DNA from: Congeria kusceri
Taxonomy: Eukaryota; Mollusca; Bivalvia; Myida; Dreissenidae
Length of the DNA stretch: 64,000 nucleotides
NCBI GenBank assembly: GCA_027627225.1
Contig: CM051028.1
Location: 20,955,201 to 21,019,200, forward strand
Reading direction: 5' to 3'
Part shown: positions 35,116 to 46,999 of the stretch, piece by piece
Position numbering within the stretch: the first letter of the stretch is position 1
How the letters are laid out: each line of letters starts with the position of its first letter
Notes under the pieces: generated by a model
Seen by the model: the letters and a program-made list of their open reading frames with translations, nothing else
Told to the model about the DNA's origin: nothing
The model's database searches: none
Made by a program: the position numbers and the translations under genes

Positions 35116-35509
35116 AGACAAAAATAAATAAATAAAAGTAATAAAACACTTTGAAAATCATATTCTTGAAATATTGTGACAATTTAATAAATCAGTCAAT
35201 ACTGACTAATGCAGAGAAAGGAAAGGTACCATTCTGTATTGCACAATTTAATTTATTTTAAATAATGTTTCACATTGTATTGCTTTAAAACTTTAATGAA
35301 TACTAATTCAGTATAATTACCTTGTCCGATGACTCATGCATTTTGGACTAGTCATTGAAAATCGGAACTGGTAATAAACTTGTCAAACATATGCTGAGGG
35401 TGTTAGCAGACGACAGACCGCTTGAGTCATCGGATGACGCACATGTACATAACCTCATGTATACAGATTTAGTAGTCTGCAACCTTCACCGGCGATATCT
35501 GCAGCTACT

Positions 35510-35645
35510 GTTATGAATCATCATCGCCGTCGTCGTCGTCGTCATCATCAGCTGCGATAAGAGCAGCGATAACAGCTGTAGTAGTATCTGCATCATCATC
35601 CGCGTCGTCATCATCATCATCATCATCGTCAACAACAACAACTGC
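35510..35645. repeat. CAT/CGT triplet microsatellite
   Basis: Imperfect CATCAT/CGTCGT runs with GCAGCGATAACAGC interruptions. Confidence 0.85.
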
Positions 35646-36094
35646 CGCTGCGGTTTATTAAAAATATATTGATGCACCATCTTGAAAAAAAACTATCTTT
35701 ATCGTTATAAAGAAGCAATAAAATTATATAAATATGTTCTGAGTTTTTTCATCTCTTTCACTATCGTCAGTGCGATGGAGTTAGTAAAATAACTTTTTTT
35801 ATCAAAATAGTTTTAACATTACTCATAAAATGTTTGTTGCGTTTTGAAGTGTTTTAAAATAACTTTAATGCATAATGCATTTATACACATTGACATGTTG
35901 TTGAATCCCAATTGAGAACAAAATAATATTTACAACCACCCATTCCATCGCATTTTACCAGTAATCGATTAACTAACACTAGATAGTTACAGTGCATAAA
36001 CATTATATATTTTGTAAAACAAGCCCATTATAATTGTAAAAGATAAATATTGCGCACGGGCAGGTACACATTTATTCAGGTATTGTGCGTTATC

Positions 36095-37641
36095 CAGGGG
36101 CGTAGCTGACAGTCAAACATTGGGGCGGCGAAAAATAGACATGCTGAAAATTATACAAAAATACACAAAGACGTAATAATTTGATACTACTTTGATACTT
36201 TTTAATTTGAATACCGGTATATATGCTTAATTTTAATAGTAAATTATTAATTTCAACTCAGTAGTGTACACTGACAGTCGCCGACAGCTAGGTCGAGGGC
36301 ATGTCCGTAGCAGTGGGTGAACACTGCTCTCTCCTCCTTGGCCAAGATGTTTGTTGCGACGCCACGCTTGGATCCCGTCATATTGCTGGCACCGTCGTAG
36401 CACTGTCCCCTACACTTATTCAATGGCAAGTTCATACGAAGAAGGGTGTCCTTTATCACAGCTGTCACTGTTGCGGCATCAATGGAATCAACCTTATGAA
36501 ACCCTTCAAAGTCCTCATGTACATAAATTCGTCGTCAACGTGTCTAAATACCAGCACTACTTGCTCTCTGTTGGACTTGTCTGTTGTTTCGTCGGCCATT
36601 ATCGTGAAGAACTCGTTGTGTTTGATGTCGCTGGCCACTTTCCTCAGGATGCGCAGCGCCATGATCTGTATGACCTCGTTCTGAATCCTGTTGTTCTCCT
36701 TCTCCTGTGCGTGTGCGGTCCCCGACGTCGCGTGTTGTGGCTGGCAACGTCACGAGCCGCTCGACGGCCTCCTTGCAACAGACGCTTCCTTCGTGCTTTC
36801 GGAACTTCTGGGGACCATCCTTCTAGTTGGAGGATCCCTGGTTGATGAGGCTGCCCTCTGTCTCCGTGTTACGGATTTTGCCCGCCTGCTTGGCTGCCCT
36901 GCAGAGATGACAGAATGCGAGGTCTTTCGTCTGAAATGAAAACAAAAATGCAATTTTAGAAAATGATTATCTAATAAAAAAAATGCGCAAAATTTGCAAT
37001 CTATTCATTAAATGATTATGATAATTATGAGAATCAGATATGTTTTTTAATTATATAACACCTTTATATACTTTATAATTTTGTATAATACTAACCTCAT
37101 CATAATGGAGCCATGAAAACATATCAAACCAAGTAGCTTGGAATGAACGTTATTTTGGTTTCGTCTTTCCAAATGTACGCTTAGGAAAACAGAAATGTTT
37201 TAGTTGATTAGGAATACTCATTGTTAGCATTTAGAAATACACATCTATCAACATTGCAAATCAAATAATAAATGATTGAAAAACCTTTCAGTTTATTTTT
37301 CTTCAATATTTATCACACCAATTTTGAGTAAATAATAATTTTAATTGACAACTTGCCACTTATTTAGACAAACAATGGGGATTAAAAGAATCATAAATGC
37401 TATCAAAACACCGATAGTGCAATCACAACACAGGGCCATTACCATAAAAACCAATAAGCGGGGTGTAAGCTAGTCGGGGGCCATGACACCTACACATGCA
37501 AGTTGACGCATCACTATTAGCAATTATCAGAGTCGCATCCACAGACGACCAACGACAAACAGACTTTAGGGCATCAAAACGTATATTGTGATTTGCATAA
37601 CAACGACTAGCTTAATTGCCGCCCCATTGACTACGCCCTTG
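36095..37641. mobile_element. hAT transposon, decayed, with perfect 8-bp target duplication
   Basis: The ends CAGGGGCGTAG (36095) and CTACGCCCTTG (ending 37641) are inverted, with a second inverted block AATGGGGCGGC/GCCGCCCCATT just inside. The 8 bases GCGTTATC flank the element on both sides (36087-36094 and 37642-37649); 8-bp duplications are characteristic of hAT transposases. It carries a reverse-strand transposase relic (36253-36939). At 1547 bp it is far shorter than an autonomous element of this type, so it is internally deleted. Confidence 0.92.
36253..36939 (-). pseudogene. hAT transposase relic (TTF-type zinc finger and DUF4371 region)
   Basis: Reading the reverse strand from 36939: TKDLAFCHLCRAAKQAGKIR (CxxC of a TTF-type finger), then an in-frame stop (SSN*KDGPQKFRKHEGS), then EAVERLVTLPATTRDVG. 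After frame changes come RILRKVASDIKHNEFFTIMA, DETTDKSNREQVVLVF, and finally CRGQCYDGASNMTGSKRGVA with FTHCYGHALDLA. These are landmarks of DUF4371 hAT transposases (ZMYM1-like proteins). The C-terminal dimerisation domain is absent. With one stop and at least two frame changes it cannot make transposase. Confidence 0.88.
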
Positions 37642-38311
37642 GCGTTATCTTTCAATATACATTCACATGTTTTTTTTTCATAGAAATGAACTCACACGGT
37701 CGTTCAGCTAAGTCCGTCACCTAAGCGCTTAGAAAGGGAAAGTCATGCGTTTCAAATGATCATTGATTAGTCCTCTATTTCATGGAAAATGGCGAATAAC
37801 GCTTGTTATCACATTCTGACAAATGATGACAATGTCGTGTTATTTAGATAAATAGTGTGTTGTGAATGGTATTTAAAGGTGTCACGAACTGATTGTTTTG
37901 GACGGTCTAAAATAATCATTTTGTTTACATCAAGGATGTATAAACAGCTGTCTTGTTTTATTACATCTGAACTTTGTGTAATACACTTGAGTTGGCGACA
38001 CGTCTACCACTAAGGAAACGTGTTGAAATATCAATCAGTTGGGATTGTATTTAATTAATGTTCCATCTTACAGAGCATAGTCAATTATCCAAGTATTGCT
38101 GGGAATCATATTAAAATCCATTTTTTCCAATCTAAGGGACATAACGCCGATTGAAGTTGCGCATATTTTTTTAATTGTTACCTCCCTTACGACAAATAAA
38201 ATGACAATGGTAGGCGAGAATATCCGCAATGTGGAAACCGATAATTTCTGCCAGAAATGGTTAATCTAATAATGATGTAAGGTTCAGTTAAAAAAAACAG
38301 ATAAATACATC

Positions 38312-39354
38312 ATGACTGAAAATTTGAAAATACAGTTAGTGTCGCCGGCAGTAAATGGCTCAAACTATTACAGTTTCAAACACTTGAACACATTATTCGT
38401 CCATGCTTTGCTGATCCAGACCTTCCAATCCTGCACGTTATGTTCACTAGCACTCAAGTGCCAGCAAATAACAATTGCACTTACGAGCGATGCAAATATT
38501 GGACTGCCAACCATTTTGTTCCGTTGGTAGTAACAAAACAAGCCAAACAGACAGTCGAACCCTTATCGCCATCGCCACCAACGCCAAATCCATACATGAA
38601 TAAAGACCCAATACAGATCGATTCAGAAGAGGAGTTTCCCTCACTGCCGAAAAGAAATCAAACACATGAAAGAGTCTTTAGAACGCCTACTGCTTGTGCC
38701 AAGAAAGCAACGGGGATGATTATGTGGTTGAAATAAAACGAGTGACACGTATATCGATTCGGACAATTGCTACGACCGTTCATCTCCAAACCTATCAGTC
38801 ATTCCAGAAGAGCCAGCAATTAGTGATTTGTCCGCAATGATGACAACGGCATCAACTCGGGTGATTCGGACTATTGTTACGACCGTTCATCTCCAAATCT
38901 ATCAGTCATTCCAGATGAGCCAGCAATTAGTGATTTGTCGGACAATGACGACAACGGCAGCAACTCGGTTGATGTGAACAACGGTTTCTACGACAACGAT
39001 ATAGAAACAACGTACGATCAGAGTGATGCAGAGCATATAGAGGAGGAGCTGTCAGCGTTCACACCGGGTCTGTTAACAAAGTTCATGGATCTAACAGTAC
39101 CATTGAATATTCTTAAAGGCCCATATTCAATCCTGAAAGAAATGCCCACTGGAAGGAAAGACGGAATGTATTTTGTAGTGAACAATAGTGAAAATGTAGA
39201 AAAGCGAAAGAACGGACACAAATCTGAATTCTGGGATGATTGTGGTTCATGGGTTAAAGGAGCGTCTCCGTGGTCACCGTTCGTAGAACAAAATGGAAAA
39301 CTGACAACAATCTACAAATACAAAAGACAGTACTGTGTAATCAAACACTATTAA
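38312..39354 (+). pseudogene. Relic of a MULE-like or unknown bivalve transposon gene, 5' portion
   Basis: Broken open frames on the + strand include CKYWTANHFVPLV, then a Pro/Ser-rich linker and IQIDSEEEFPSLPKRNQ. A region follows in which a segment of about 107 bp is tandemly duplicated (38757-38863 and 38864-38970; ATTCGGAC..CTACGACCGTTCATC). Finally a 139-codon frame (38935-39354) has an acidic start and SPWSPFVEQNGKLTTIYKYK. I do not recognise a catalytic domain. The stretch is continued by 41040-42319 on the far side of a LINE fragment. Confidence 0.4.
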
Positions 39355-41035
39355 AATGAACACTTCAAGGGGGCTTCACACTGGTATGATAATGTTAGAT
39401 CTCCAGAAGGCATTCGATACTGTCAGTCATGAGATTCTGTATGGAAAGCTTGAGCTAATGGGAGTCCGATCTAATTCTTGCTTCAAGTCGTATTTATCAG
39501 ACAGAAATCAACTAGTAAGTTTAGGACAATGTATGTCTAATGCTAAACCTGTCACATGCGGCGTGCCTCAGGGTAGTATTTTGGGGCCGCTCCTTTTTTA
39601 GGTTATGAGAACGATATGGTCACAAGTATAGATGATGACTGTAAGCTAACTTTGTATGCTGATAACAGCACAATCTTATTCAGCCACAAGGATCCCGATT
39701 TTATTTGAAAGAAATTAGGGAAAGTACTTAAAAGCTGGTCTGACTGGTTAGTAGATAACAAGCTTTCGTTTCATCTATGCAAAACTGAATATATTTTGTT
39801 TGGTCCTAAGCGTAAACTCAGATCTAGTAAACCCAATCCAGTGAACTGTAATGACAATATTATAAAACCTGTTTAAAAAGTTAAATACATAGGCCTAACA
39901 CTGGACCAACCTCTGTCAGGGGAGGCTGTTGTGACTAGTATTGTTGGCAAAGTAAATTGTAAACTTAAAGTTTTGTATAGGCAAAAAAGAAGTTTAGATA
40001 TTAACACAAGAAAACTTTTATTTTCAGCATTGTTACAATGTCATTTTGACTATGCATGTACATCATGGTATGAAGGATTGAACAAGCACTTAAAATGCAA
40101 GCTTCAAGTATATAAATTATAGAAAATAAGATTTTTAGATTTATTCAAGAGTACTCTCCTAGAGAATCTATTACTTGGAAGGATTATTCTGATCTAAATA
40201 TGTTGAATGTTTAAAACAGAGTGAAGCAGTTACGTTTGAATAATATGCATAAAGTGTATTACAAGACTTGTCCATCGTATCTCTGTGACGCTTTCAAAAG
40301 ATCTACAAGAGAATGTTCTTCGAACATTGTGTCACCAAGTGTAGTGAATGATGATTCAGCCAAACAGACATTCATCTTCATGGGAACCAAAGACTGGAAC
40401 ACTCTGCCTGAACATATAAAGAAAGTGAAACAACTAAACAAATTTAAAAAAAGTGGTTAAGATAGCATAATTGAATAATCAAGTGTTTGAAAGCAAATGT
40501 GACTTTATATACTATTGATCTTGTTATTGTTGTCAAAACTTGTCTGAGTATCAGTTCAATGTGATTAACAGTGCAATTACATAGGAACCTATTAATTTAA
40601 AGCGTAATTTTTTTATTCTCACATTGTACCAAAATCTCAACTTTTTACTACATGTCTAGTTTTTTTCTACAACATGTGTACACACTTGTATACCATGTAA
40701 TATGGATCCTATTGGAAATAAGTTCCTAGCTTAATGGGTCATCTATAGGTCATAGCAATCTAGTCTTAACATGTACTCTTAAATTATTCTTAATATGCCT
40801 GCAATATTGAAAGTATGCCATTAGTATGTTCCTTAGTCCTAGTCGTTTTAGCTGTATTTAATTTGGTTCAAATGTGTTTTAATTGTATTTGTGTACCTGC
40901 TTTATCTGTTGTGTAACATAATACTAGTGCTGTGATAATCTTATCTGTTAAATATAGTAATAGTTACATTACCTGTTTGACCAAATATTAGTTATGATAT
41001 GCTGTTGACCTGAATGTCAATAAATATAAAATAAA
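39355..41035 (+). mobile_element. 5'-truncated LINE, RT fragment plus 3' UTR
   Basis: Begins within the palm of the reverse transcriptase (MLDLQKAFDTVSHEILYGKL, CGVPQGSILGPLLF) and continues through LTLYADNSTILFSHK, where the second catalytic Asp of YADD is Asn, to KDWNTLPEHIKKVKQLNKFK. It has at least four stops or frame changes. The 3' UTR contains CCTATTGGAAATAAG..GCTTAATGGGTCATC and ends in an A/T-rich ATAAATAAATG tail. The same coding and UTR signature occurs in the LINE at 42.4-47.0 kb, so both belong to one family. It lies inside the relic gene of 38.3-42.3 kb. Candidate target text AAATGAA occurs at both junctions. Confidence 0.85.
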
Positions 41036-41039
41036 TAAA

Positions 41040-42319
41040 TGAATAAACACGCGAACAAGCACACAGAGTATACACCCATCACACCTCAGCCAGACGAATC
41101 TGAATTAGTGTTTGTATACAGATATTACTTGACATTGAAAGCCTCTGGTGACAATCAGTTTCGAAAAAGAGTCACATGGGTGAAAAAAGTGAGAACATTC
41201 TTAGTGAAATATCAACTGAATTAGCTTTATTGGAATACATAAGCACATTTCCAAAAAATACAATACTGTGGGTCAGTAAAACACTCGGACCAAAACGTAA
41301 AATATATTCGAACAAAGCCAACGGTGGACAAAGCTTTGAAAGAAAAGGTCAAACATCGATCTGTGAAGGATGTGGAAAGATAACTCAACTTGAATGAGTT
41401 CAGTGACTATGAAAAGCAAAGAAATGAAAAACTACTAAGAAACATGAAAAACAGTCTCAATAAGCAAGAACACAAAGCCCATCAAATGCAATCGATCAGA
41501 TAATTAGCATCGAATAAATGAACTAACCAGTGCTGAAATATAAAAACTCACAATTGTAACGGATGAAAAACTGCCTTCAAAAACGCTATATCCAGATGTT
41601 TACCGGGCTGCACCCATGTCCTATGTACAAGGCATCGAAAAGAAAATACAAATAGGTATCTCGAAGATCATGTCGGACATCCAAGAAAACACAAACAGGT
41701 ATCTAGAAGATCAGGTCGGACAGCCCACAAAAGACCGCTCTGAAGTGATTGAGCAAATCTTCGGCAAAAACGGCCTTGTTGAGTCGAAAGACGTGGATAC
41801 CTTTAATGTGAGACTTGAACACTTGAAATGATTTCAGCTGAAGACATTCAAGCTAGAGACAAACAATTTCTGCCATATTTCACTAACAAGTCAACACCTG
41901 CTTTAAATGATTTCGTCATAAAACCATCACATCTGGGAAAAGTCAGTACGTCGCGGACAAATAATAACTCAGAATCCGCCAATCAAATTTTGAAATCAAC
42001 TCAATGGAAACTTAAGGACATCCCGAATTTCATATCCAAATTAAATAACATTGTGCAGGGGGAAAAGCAAGAGCGATGCCGCATTATAAGGGACATGGGA
42101 AATCTTAAACTTACAGACAGGTTCAAGCACCACCAAATGACGGTAGACCAATGGGAACGTATGACACAAGAACAAAGAGACCGGAAGACAGGAATATTTC
42201 TTAACGATTATGGTATAAACAAAAGCAATCTTGTGGTATCCAGCGACGGGACGCGAACTCAGCTGAAGACACCAACAGCGGGAAAAAAAGCCATGTCAGA
42301 GGAAAAGGAAACGTGCTGA
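41040..42319 (+). pseudogene. Relic of the same transposon-like gene, 3' portion
   Basis: Several + frames (ESELVFVYRYYLTLKASG; YISTFPKNTILWVSKTLGPK; then 41616-41831 and 41828-42319) read as one broken protein. The last 163-codon frame holds RTNNNSESANQILKSTQWKL and FKHHQMTVDQWERMTQEQRD, a pattern I associate with the C-terminal part of MULE-like proteins that are numerous in bivalve genomes (ESAN motif). No zinc knuckle is visible. Family call moderate to low. Confidence 0.4.
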
Positions 42320-42752
42320 ACGGTCAAGAACACCTATTGCAAAACGAAAACTGTAAAACATGTGTGGTTGTATAGACATTATTTATTGAGGGTGCATGTG
42401 CTGAGTGTTTTCAAATGAACAGTTTAAATACAAAAGTTGGTAAAAATTACAAAAAAGGGAAAAAAAAGATGAAAACCTACAAAACAAAAACAAACAAAAA
42501 TGGGCTATGACGAGGGCGAATACACGAAGAATTAAGAAGAAATATTAGTGCCATCATAACACTAAACGAACAGTAATTAATCGTGCAGTGAATTTTGTGA
42601 CACGAAAGCAGAAAATTTGAGGGATTCAGCGGATTCAAGAGCTTTGATCTTTTACATTTCATTTACATTTTTATTGACAAGTTTTAAACCTTCGAAACAT
42701 AGCTTTTAATTACATTTTTAACACTAATCACAGTGACATTGATCACGAAGAA

Positions 42753-43274
42753 GTGCGACCAGGATTTTCGGGACACAATTCTTCTGGCGATTTTACCGTC
42801 TTCGTGACACTCAACCCAGCACGAACTCGTGAGTTTTGCCATATAGTTTATATTAACCAAACCATCTTTCATAAACATTTGACATACTGTCCAGAGCTTC
42901 ACATTATTAATAACAGATGGACTGTAATCCTATACCATTTGAAACACTCAACATGTAGTAATTTCTCCGTTGATATCCGCAGGAGGAAGGTCAGATATCT
43001 ACTCCTAGTCATCTGCGGATATGTAGCCCGAAACCCAGGACCTGTCATAGCGCCCTGTAGTGTCTGCCAGAAAGTCGTTGCTAAGAATCATAGAGCACTT
43101 CAATGCGACTCGTGTGAGGCATGGTCCCACATCAAGTGTATAGGGGTTACTCCAAAGCAATATCAGAAACTTTCTCAAGAAACCGATCCCTGGAACTGTC
43201 CCTGGAACTGTCTTAAATGTTTTACCAGCAAAAACTTTCACTTTAAGGACGTTTCAACATTATCGGAAGATTAA
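42753..43274 (+). pseudogene. LINE ORF fragment: degenerate 2A-like motif followed by a PHD finger
   Basis: In the 173-codon frame, YLLLVICGYVARNPGP at about residues 82-97 has the hydrophobic lead and NPGP of a 2A peptide, but the D and E of the DxExNPGP core are Y and A, so skipping is unlikely. The next 56 residues form a PHD finger: CSVC, CDSCEAWSHIKC and CLKC, i.e. C4-H-C3 spacing. A 12-base duplication makes PWNCPWNC just before the last Cys pair. PHD fingers bind histone tails; in LINEs of this kind the function is unknown. Stop at 43272. Confidence 0.8.
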
Positions 43275-43330
43275 GAACATCCAACTGATACTAAACCTTC
43301 AGAGAGTAACAACGAACATTTTCAATGTTT

Positions 43331-43715
43331 TTGACGTAAAGGTCTTCATTTTCTACACCTGAACGCTAGGTCGTTACTGAACAAGATGTCCGAACTAAGA
43401 ATTCTTGCTTCCAAATCGAATGCGGCGATCATTGCCATCACCGAAACCGGTTTGGATTCTACAGTAACGGATCAGGAAATCCACATTCCCAACTACATTG
43501 TCGTTAGGAGGGACCGGAACCGCCAATAGGGACGAGGCTGCAAGTTCATGCAAGAAGATTTCGCTTTCAATACTAGAACTGACATCCAGTGTGACTTTGA
43601 TGATGAAGTTATTTTTGTAGACTTGTTTCTACCTAGAAACAAACCAATTATTATTGGAACTGTGTATAGACCTCCTAAACAATATAATTTTGTGGAATAT
43701 TTTGAAAACTTGTTG
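43331..43715 (+). pseudogene. LINE APE endonuclease fragments
   Basis: HFLHLNARSLLNKMSELRIL and IIAITETGLDSTVTDQ (43339-43527) are the N-terminal endonuclease motifs, including the catalytic Glu. A stop (RNRQ*) follows; after a frame change DEVIFVDLFLPRNKPIIIGT and VYRPPKQYNF continue the domain to about 43710. The GDFN and SDH motifs are not legible. Confidence 0.8.
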
Positions 43716-44465
43716 TAAACTTAATATTTGATTGTGAAATTTACATTTTAACATATGTCGGATGCAAACTTGTTGTACCCTTTTAAAATCTAATCAGAAT
43801 GTCTTGAAGCTATTAACTTAGATCCTATTGTTACTGAACCTACAAGGATCTAAAATCAAGTAGTTTGATTTATCATATTTTATGTAATTGTAAAGAAATT
43901 TGTTTTAAGTGGGTTAATATCCATAGGCATTAGTTTTCACATGCTCACTATTTGTACTAGGAAGACTGTCAAAATACCTGCCAAAGAGCACAACTTTGTT
44001 AAAATTAGATCAACCAATGTTATAACAAGAATGATTTTAATGAGGCTTTAGCTAGTGCATTCCTGTTTCACTGCTAACCATGTAAATACTGCTTGGATAT
44101 CTTTTAGAGAAATATTTACTAAAATCTTAGACACACGTGCCCCAGTTAAAGAGATACGTCTAAAAGATAGTACGAACCATGAGTGAGCTCCGAAAGTTTA
44201 GACTCCATAAAAGAAAAAGACTTGTATCTTTATAAATTCAAGAAATCAGGAAAGAAGGAAGATTTCAAAATCTTCTGTTCCCTTAGAAATACGATCCAAA
44301 GAGAAATAAAACTTGCTAAGTCAGAATACTTGTCAAATAAAATAGTTGAGCATAGGTTAAACCCCAAAAAACTGTGACAAAACCTAAAAACAGGATACAG
44401 AAGCGAGAGAAAAGACTCGACAAATAGTGTTATACATTGCTAATGAAATCAGCCATAACTCTAGC

Positions 44466-44929
44466 CAGAGGCCCAGATAAGGCGCGTACACGTGTAAATT
44501 ACGTACAAAACTTGAGAAGATACGCAGAGAAAATAACATTTTGGGTGTACAATGACGCAGAGAAATTAAAATTTTGGTATACATTTACGCACACGCTTTC
44601 TCAATTTTGCGCATATAACTGTAGAAGATGTAAGTTTTTACAGGCATGCCTGCAAGCAATAATTGTAAAGTCTTGATGTTCAAAAGTCTAAATTGAAACA
44701 TTATTGCATTCAAATGGTGTTGATACATTATTATGGATTGTTATAATAATACTCTGGCGTTTTTCACTCACATATTGCAATGTTTTGTTGCATGAAACAT
44801 TTCGACCACTTATCCTATATGAAGTGTACATTTACACCCACACATTCTGGAGAGAGTGTACATTTTCTCCCAAATCTTCAGAAGTACGCGTACATTTACT
44901 CCCAGTACAAAAGCGTATCTGGAGCACTG
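44466..44929. mobile_element. Non-autonomous hAT element nested in the PHD LINE, 8-bp target duplication
   Basis: ACTCTAGC flanks it on both sides (44458-44465 and 44930-44937). The ends CAGAGGCCCAGATAAGGCG and CGTATCTGGAGCACTG are imperfect inverted repeats (CAGWGSYCCAGATAMGC). The LINE frame reads VLYIANEISHNSS on the left and SSSIANHFNHF on the right, so excision of the 464 bp with one repeat restores the LINE order. The interior has repeated GTACATTTACTCCC-like text and no transposase. Confidence 0.92.
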
Positions 44930-45002
44930 ACTCTAGCTCTATAGCAAACCATTTTAATCACTTTTCACAACTGTAGCTTCTAATTTTGTAGAAAAGCTAC
45001 CT

Positions 45003-46520
45003 TTTAGTAAACAGAAGTACGGACTAAAATCTGAAAAGTTACTGCAGTTTTATAAAGAGAAGAATCGTGAGAATAAGATATTTTACCTACAAAATTTAAC
45101 AGAAAGTTTTGTTTATAAGGAATTGTGTAATTTGAACCCAAATAAGAGTAAAGGATTCGATGGCATCCCTCCTAGGTTTTTGAAGGATGGGGCTCCAGTT
45201 CTGAAAATACCTATCACTTTCATCATAAACTTGTTGATAACTGAAAACACTGTTCCTGATGACATGAAATTGGCTAGGGTTAAACCACTACATAAGAAAG
45301 GTAGCACCCTTGAAGTAAGCAACTACAGGCCGGTTAGTATTTTAAGTGTGGTCTCTAAAATCCTGGAGAAAGCTGTGTATACCGAACTGGAATCATTTTC
45401 AAATTTAAATAATTTACTATACTCCCACCAGTCAGGTTTCAGAAAACTTTATTCAACAGAAGAAATAATACTGGTAAAGGCCTTTTTACAGATATGGTAA
45501 AGTTGGACCTTCGGAAAGCGTTTGACACGTCAATCATGATTTACTATGTGGTAAGCTCGAATTAATCGGTGTAAATAATGTCTCTTGGTTCAGGTCATAT
45601 CTGTCTAACAGATTGTAAGTAGTCAATACTGGTAAAACTATGTCAGATATTAATTACGTTACACGTGGAGTCCCTCAAAGCAGCATATTAGGACCCCTAT
45701 TATTTTTATGCTATGCAAATGATATGACTCTTAGCATCGACCTAATTCTCTACGCCGATGACAGTACAATCTTATTTGCACATAAGGATCCCAATTTTAT
45801 CTCTAAAATATTAGGCACTGTCTTGGAATCTTGTTCCGAATGGCTGGTGGGTGACAAATTATTATTGCATCTGGGTAAGACAGAATGTGTCCTGTTTGGT
45901 TCCAAACGCAAATTTAAGGCTTTTGAGAGTTTTGCTATAATTGAAAATTCTTTGTCAGGAGAGCAAATTGTCAGTAATGTCATTTCGAAAGTGAATGCTA
46001 AACTATAATTCCTGTATAGACAAACCAGTCACTCGGATTTTAATGTTTGAATTGAAACTATTGTGCTTTGTCCTCATACACTAGCTGTCACTTTGATTAT
46101 TCATGTTCATCCTGCTATGCGGGACTTTTGAAGAAATTACACAAGAAACGTCAAGTAACCCATAATAAAGTTGTAAGATTCATTCTTGGTATGAGCCCTA
46201 GATCATCTGTAACAATCCATGAACTAGGAAAGTTAAATTGGCTAAATGTAGAAAACAGGGTGAGACAATCAAGATTGAATCACATGTATAAAATATTTAA
46301 TGATAAATGTCCATCTTACTAGTGTATGCAAACTAATTGTGTGCTGCTTAATTATGTTAGAACTAATAACACCAGAACAAGTGTGTGAAATTTTGTTGTA
46401 CTCTTCTGTAATTCTGTGACTCAGAAAACTTGTACATTTAGTGGCATCAAGGACTGGAATGCCTTGCCAGAGAATATCAAGAACACTAAGAGCTTTTACT
46501 GTTTTAAAACATCTGTGAAA
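45003..46520 (+). pseudogene. LINE reverse transcriptase fragments
   Basis: NKSKGFDGIPPRFLKDGAP, SNYRPVSILSVVSKILEKAV and YSHQSGFRKLYSTEE (45123-45500), then a degraded motif A (KLDLRKAFDTSI) after a frame change. TRGVPQSSILGPLLFLCYAN and LILYADDSTILFAHKDPNF (45640-46008) retain YADD. ASKDWNALPENI-like text lies near 46450-46490 (GIKDWNALPENIKNT). At least four stops or frame changes. Confidence 0.88.
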
Positions 46521-46999
46521 TAATTTTTAGTGCATAGCATGGTCTCTGATTTTGACGTGACTTTTTATACTATTGAAAAACTTTCCGTATGCAGAAATGT
46601 AAATTATTGTCTCAGTGCATACTTCTAAATGTTTCGGAGCTAAATGTTTCTCAGAGTATAACATTTTTGCTGTAATATTTGTCTTTTTCTCTCTTTTTTC
46701 CGCATGGACCCCATTGGAAATAAGCATACAGCTTAATGGGCCATCCATAGGAACATAGCACCGTAAATTGTCTTGCTGTTCTCACCTAACTATTAAGTGT
46801 ACCAGTTAACCTCAACTCATTTACGAGTGTGCTCGAAATAACTTCTTAAGAAACCATGTCAACTGTGATCGTTTATTAATTTTATCTGTGATACATGTAC
46901 AGATTTGTATGTATATGTTTATATATATATGTGTAATAATGCTACGTCCTAGAATAATAAATAAACAAATAAATTGTTTAAGGTAGCAGTAGTTGTTTT

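Larger units (their letters stand above)
42400..46975 (+). mobile_element. Decayed LINE with PHD finger, APE and RT
   Basis: Order: possible 5' UTR, a frame with a degenerate 2A-like motif and PHD finger (42945-43272), APE fragments (43331-43710), linker with a hAT insertion (44466-44929), RT (45003-46010), C-terminal part to about 46520, 3' UTR with the CCCATTGGAAATAAG..GCTTAATGGG hairpin (46709-46740), and tail ATAATAAATAAACAAATAAA at about 46953-46973. The 5' boundary is uncertain. Same family as the fragment at 39.36-41.04 kb. Confidence 0.85.

Noticed and set aside
36301..36939. Forward-strand open frames of 82-164 codons
   Set aside because: Shadows of the reverse-strand hAT transposase relic, which has the recognisable motifs.
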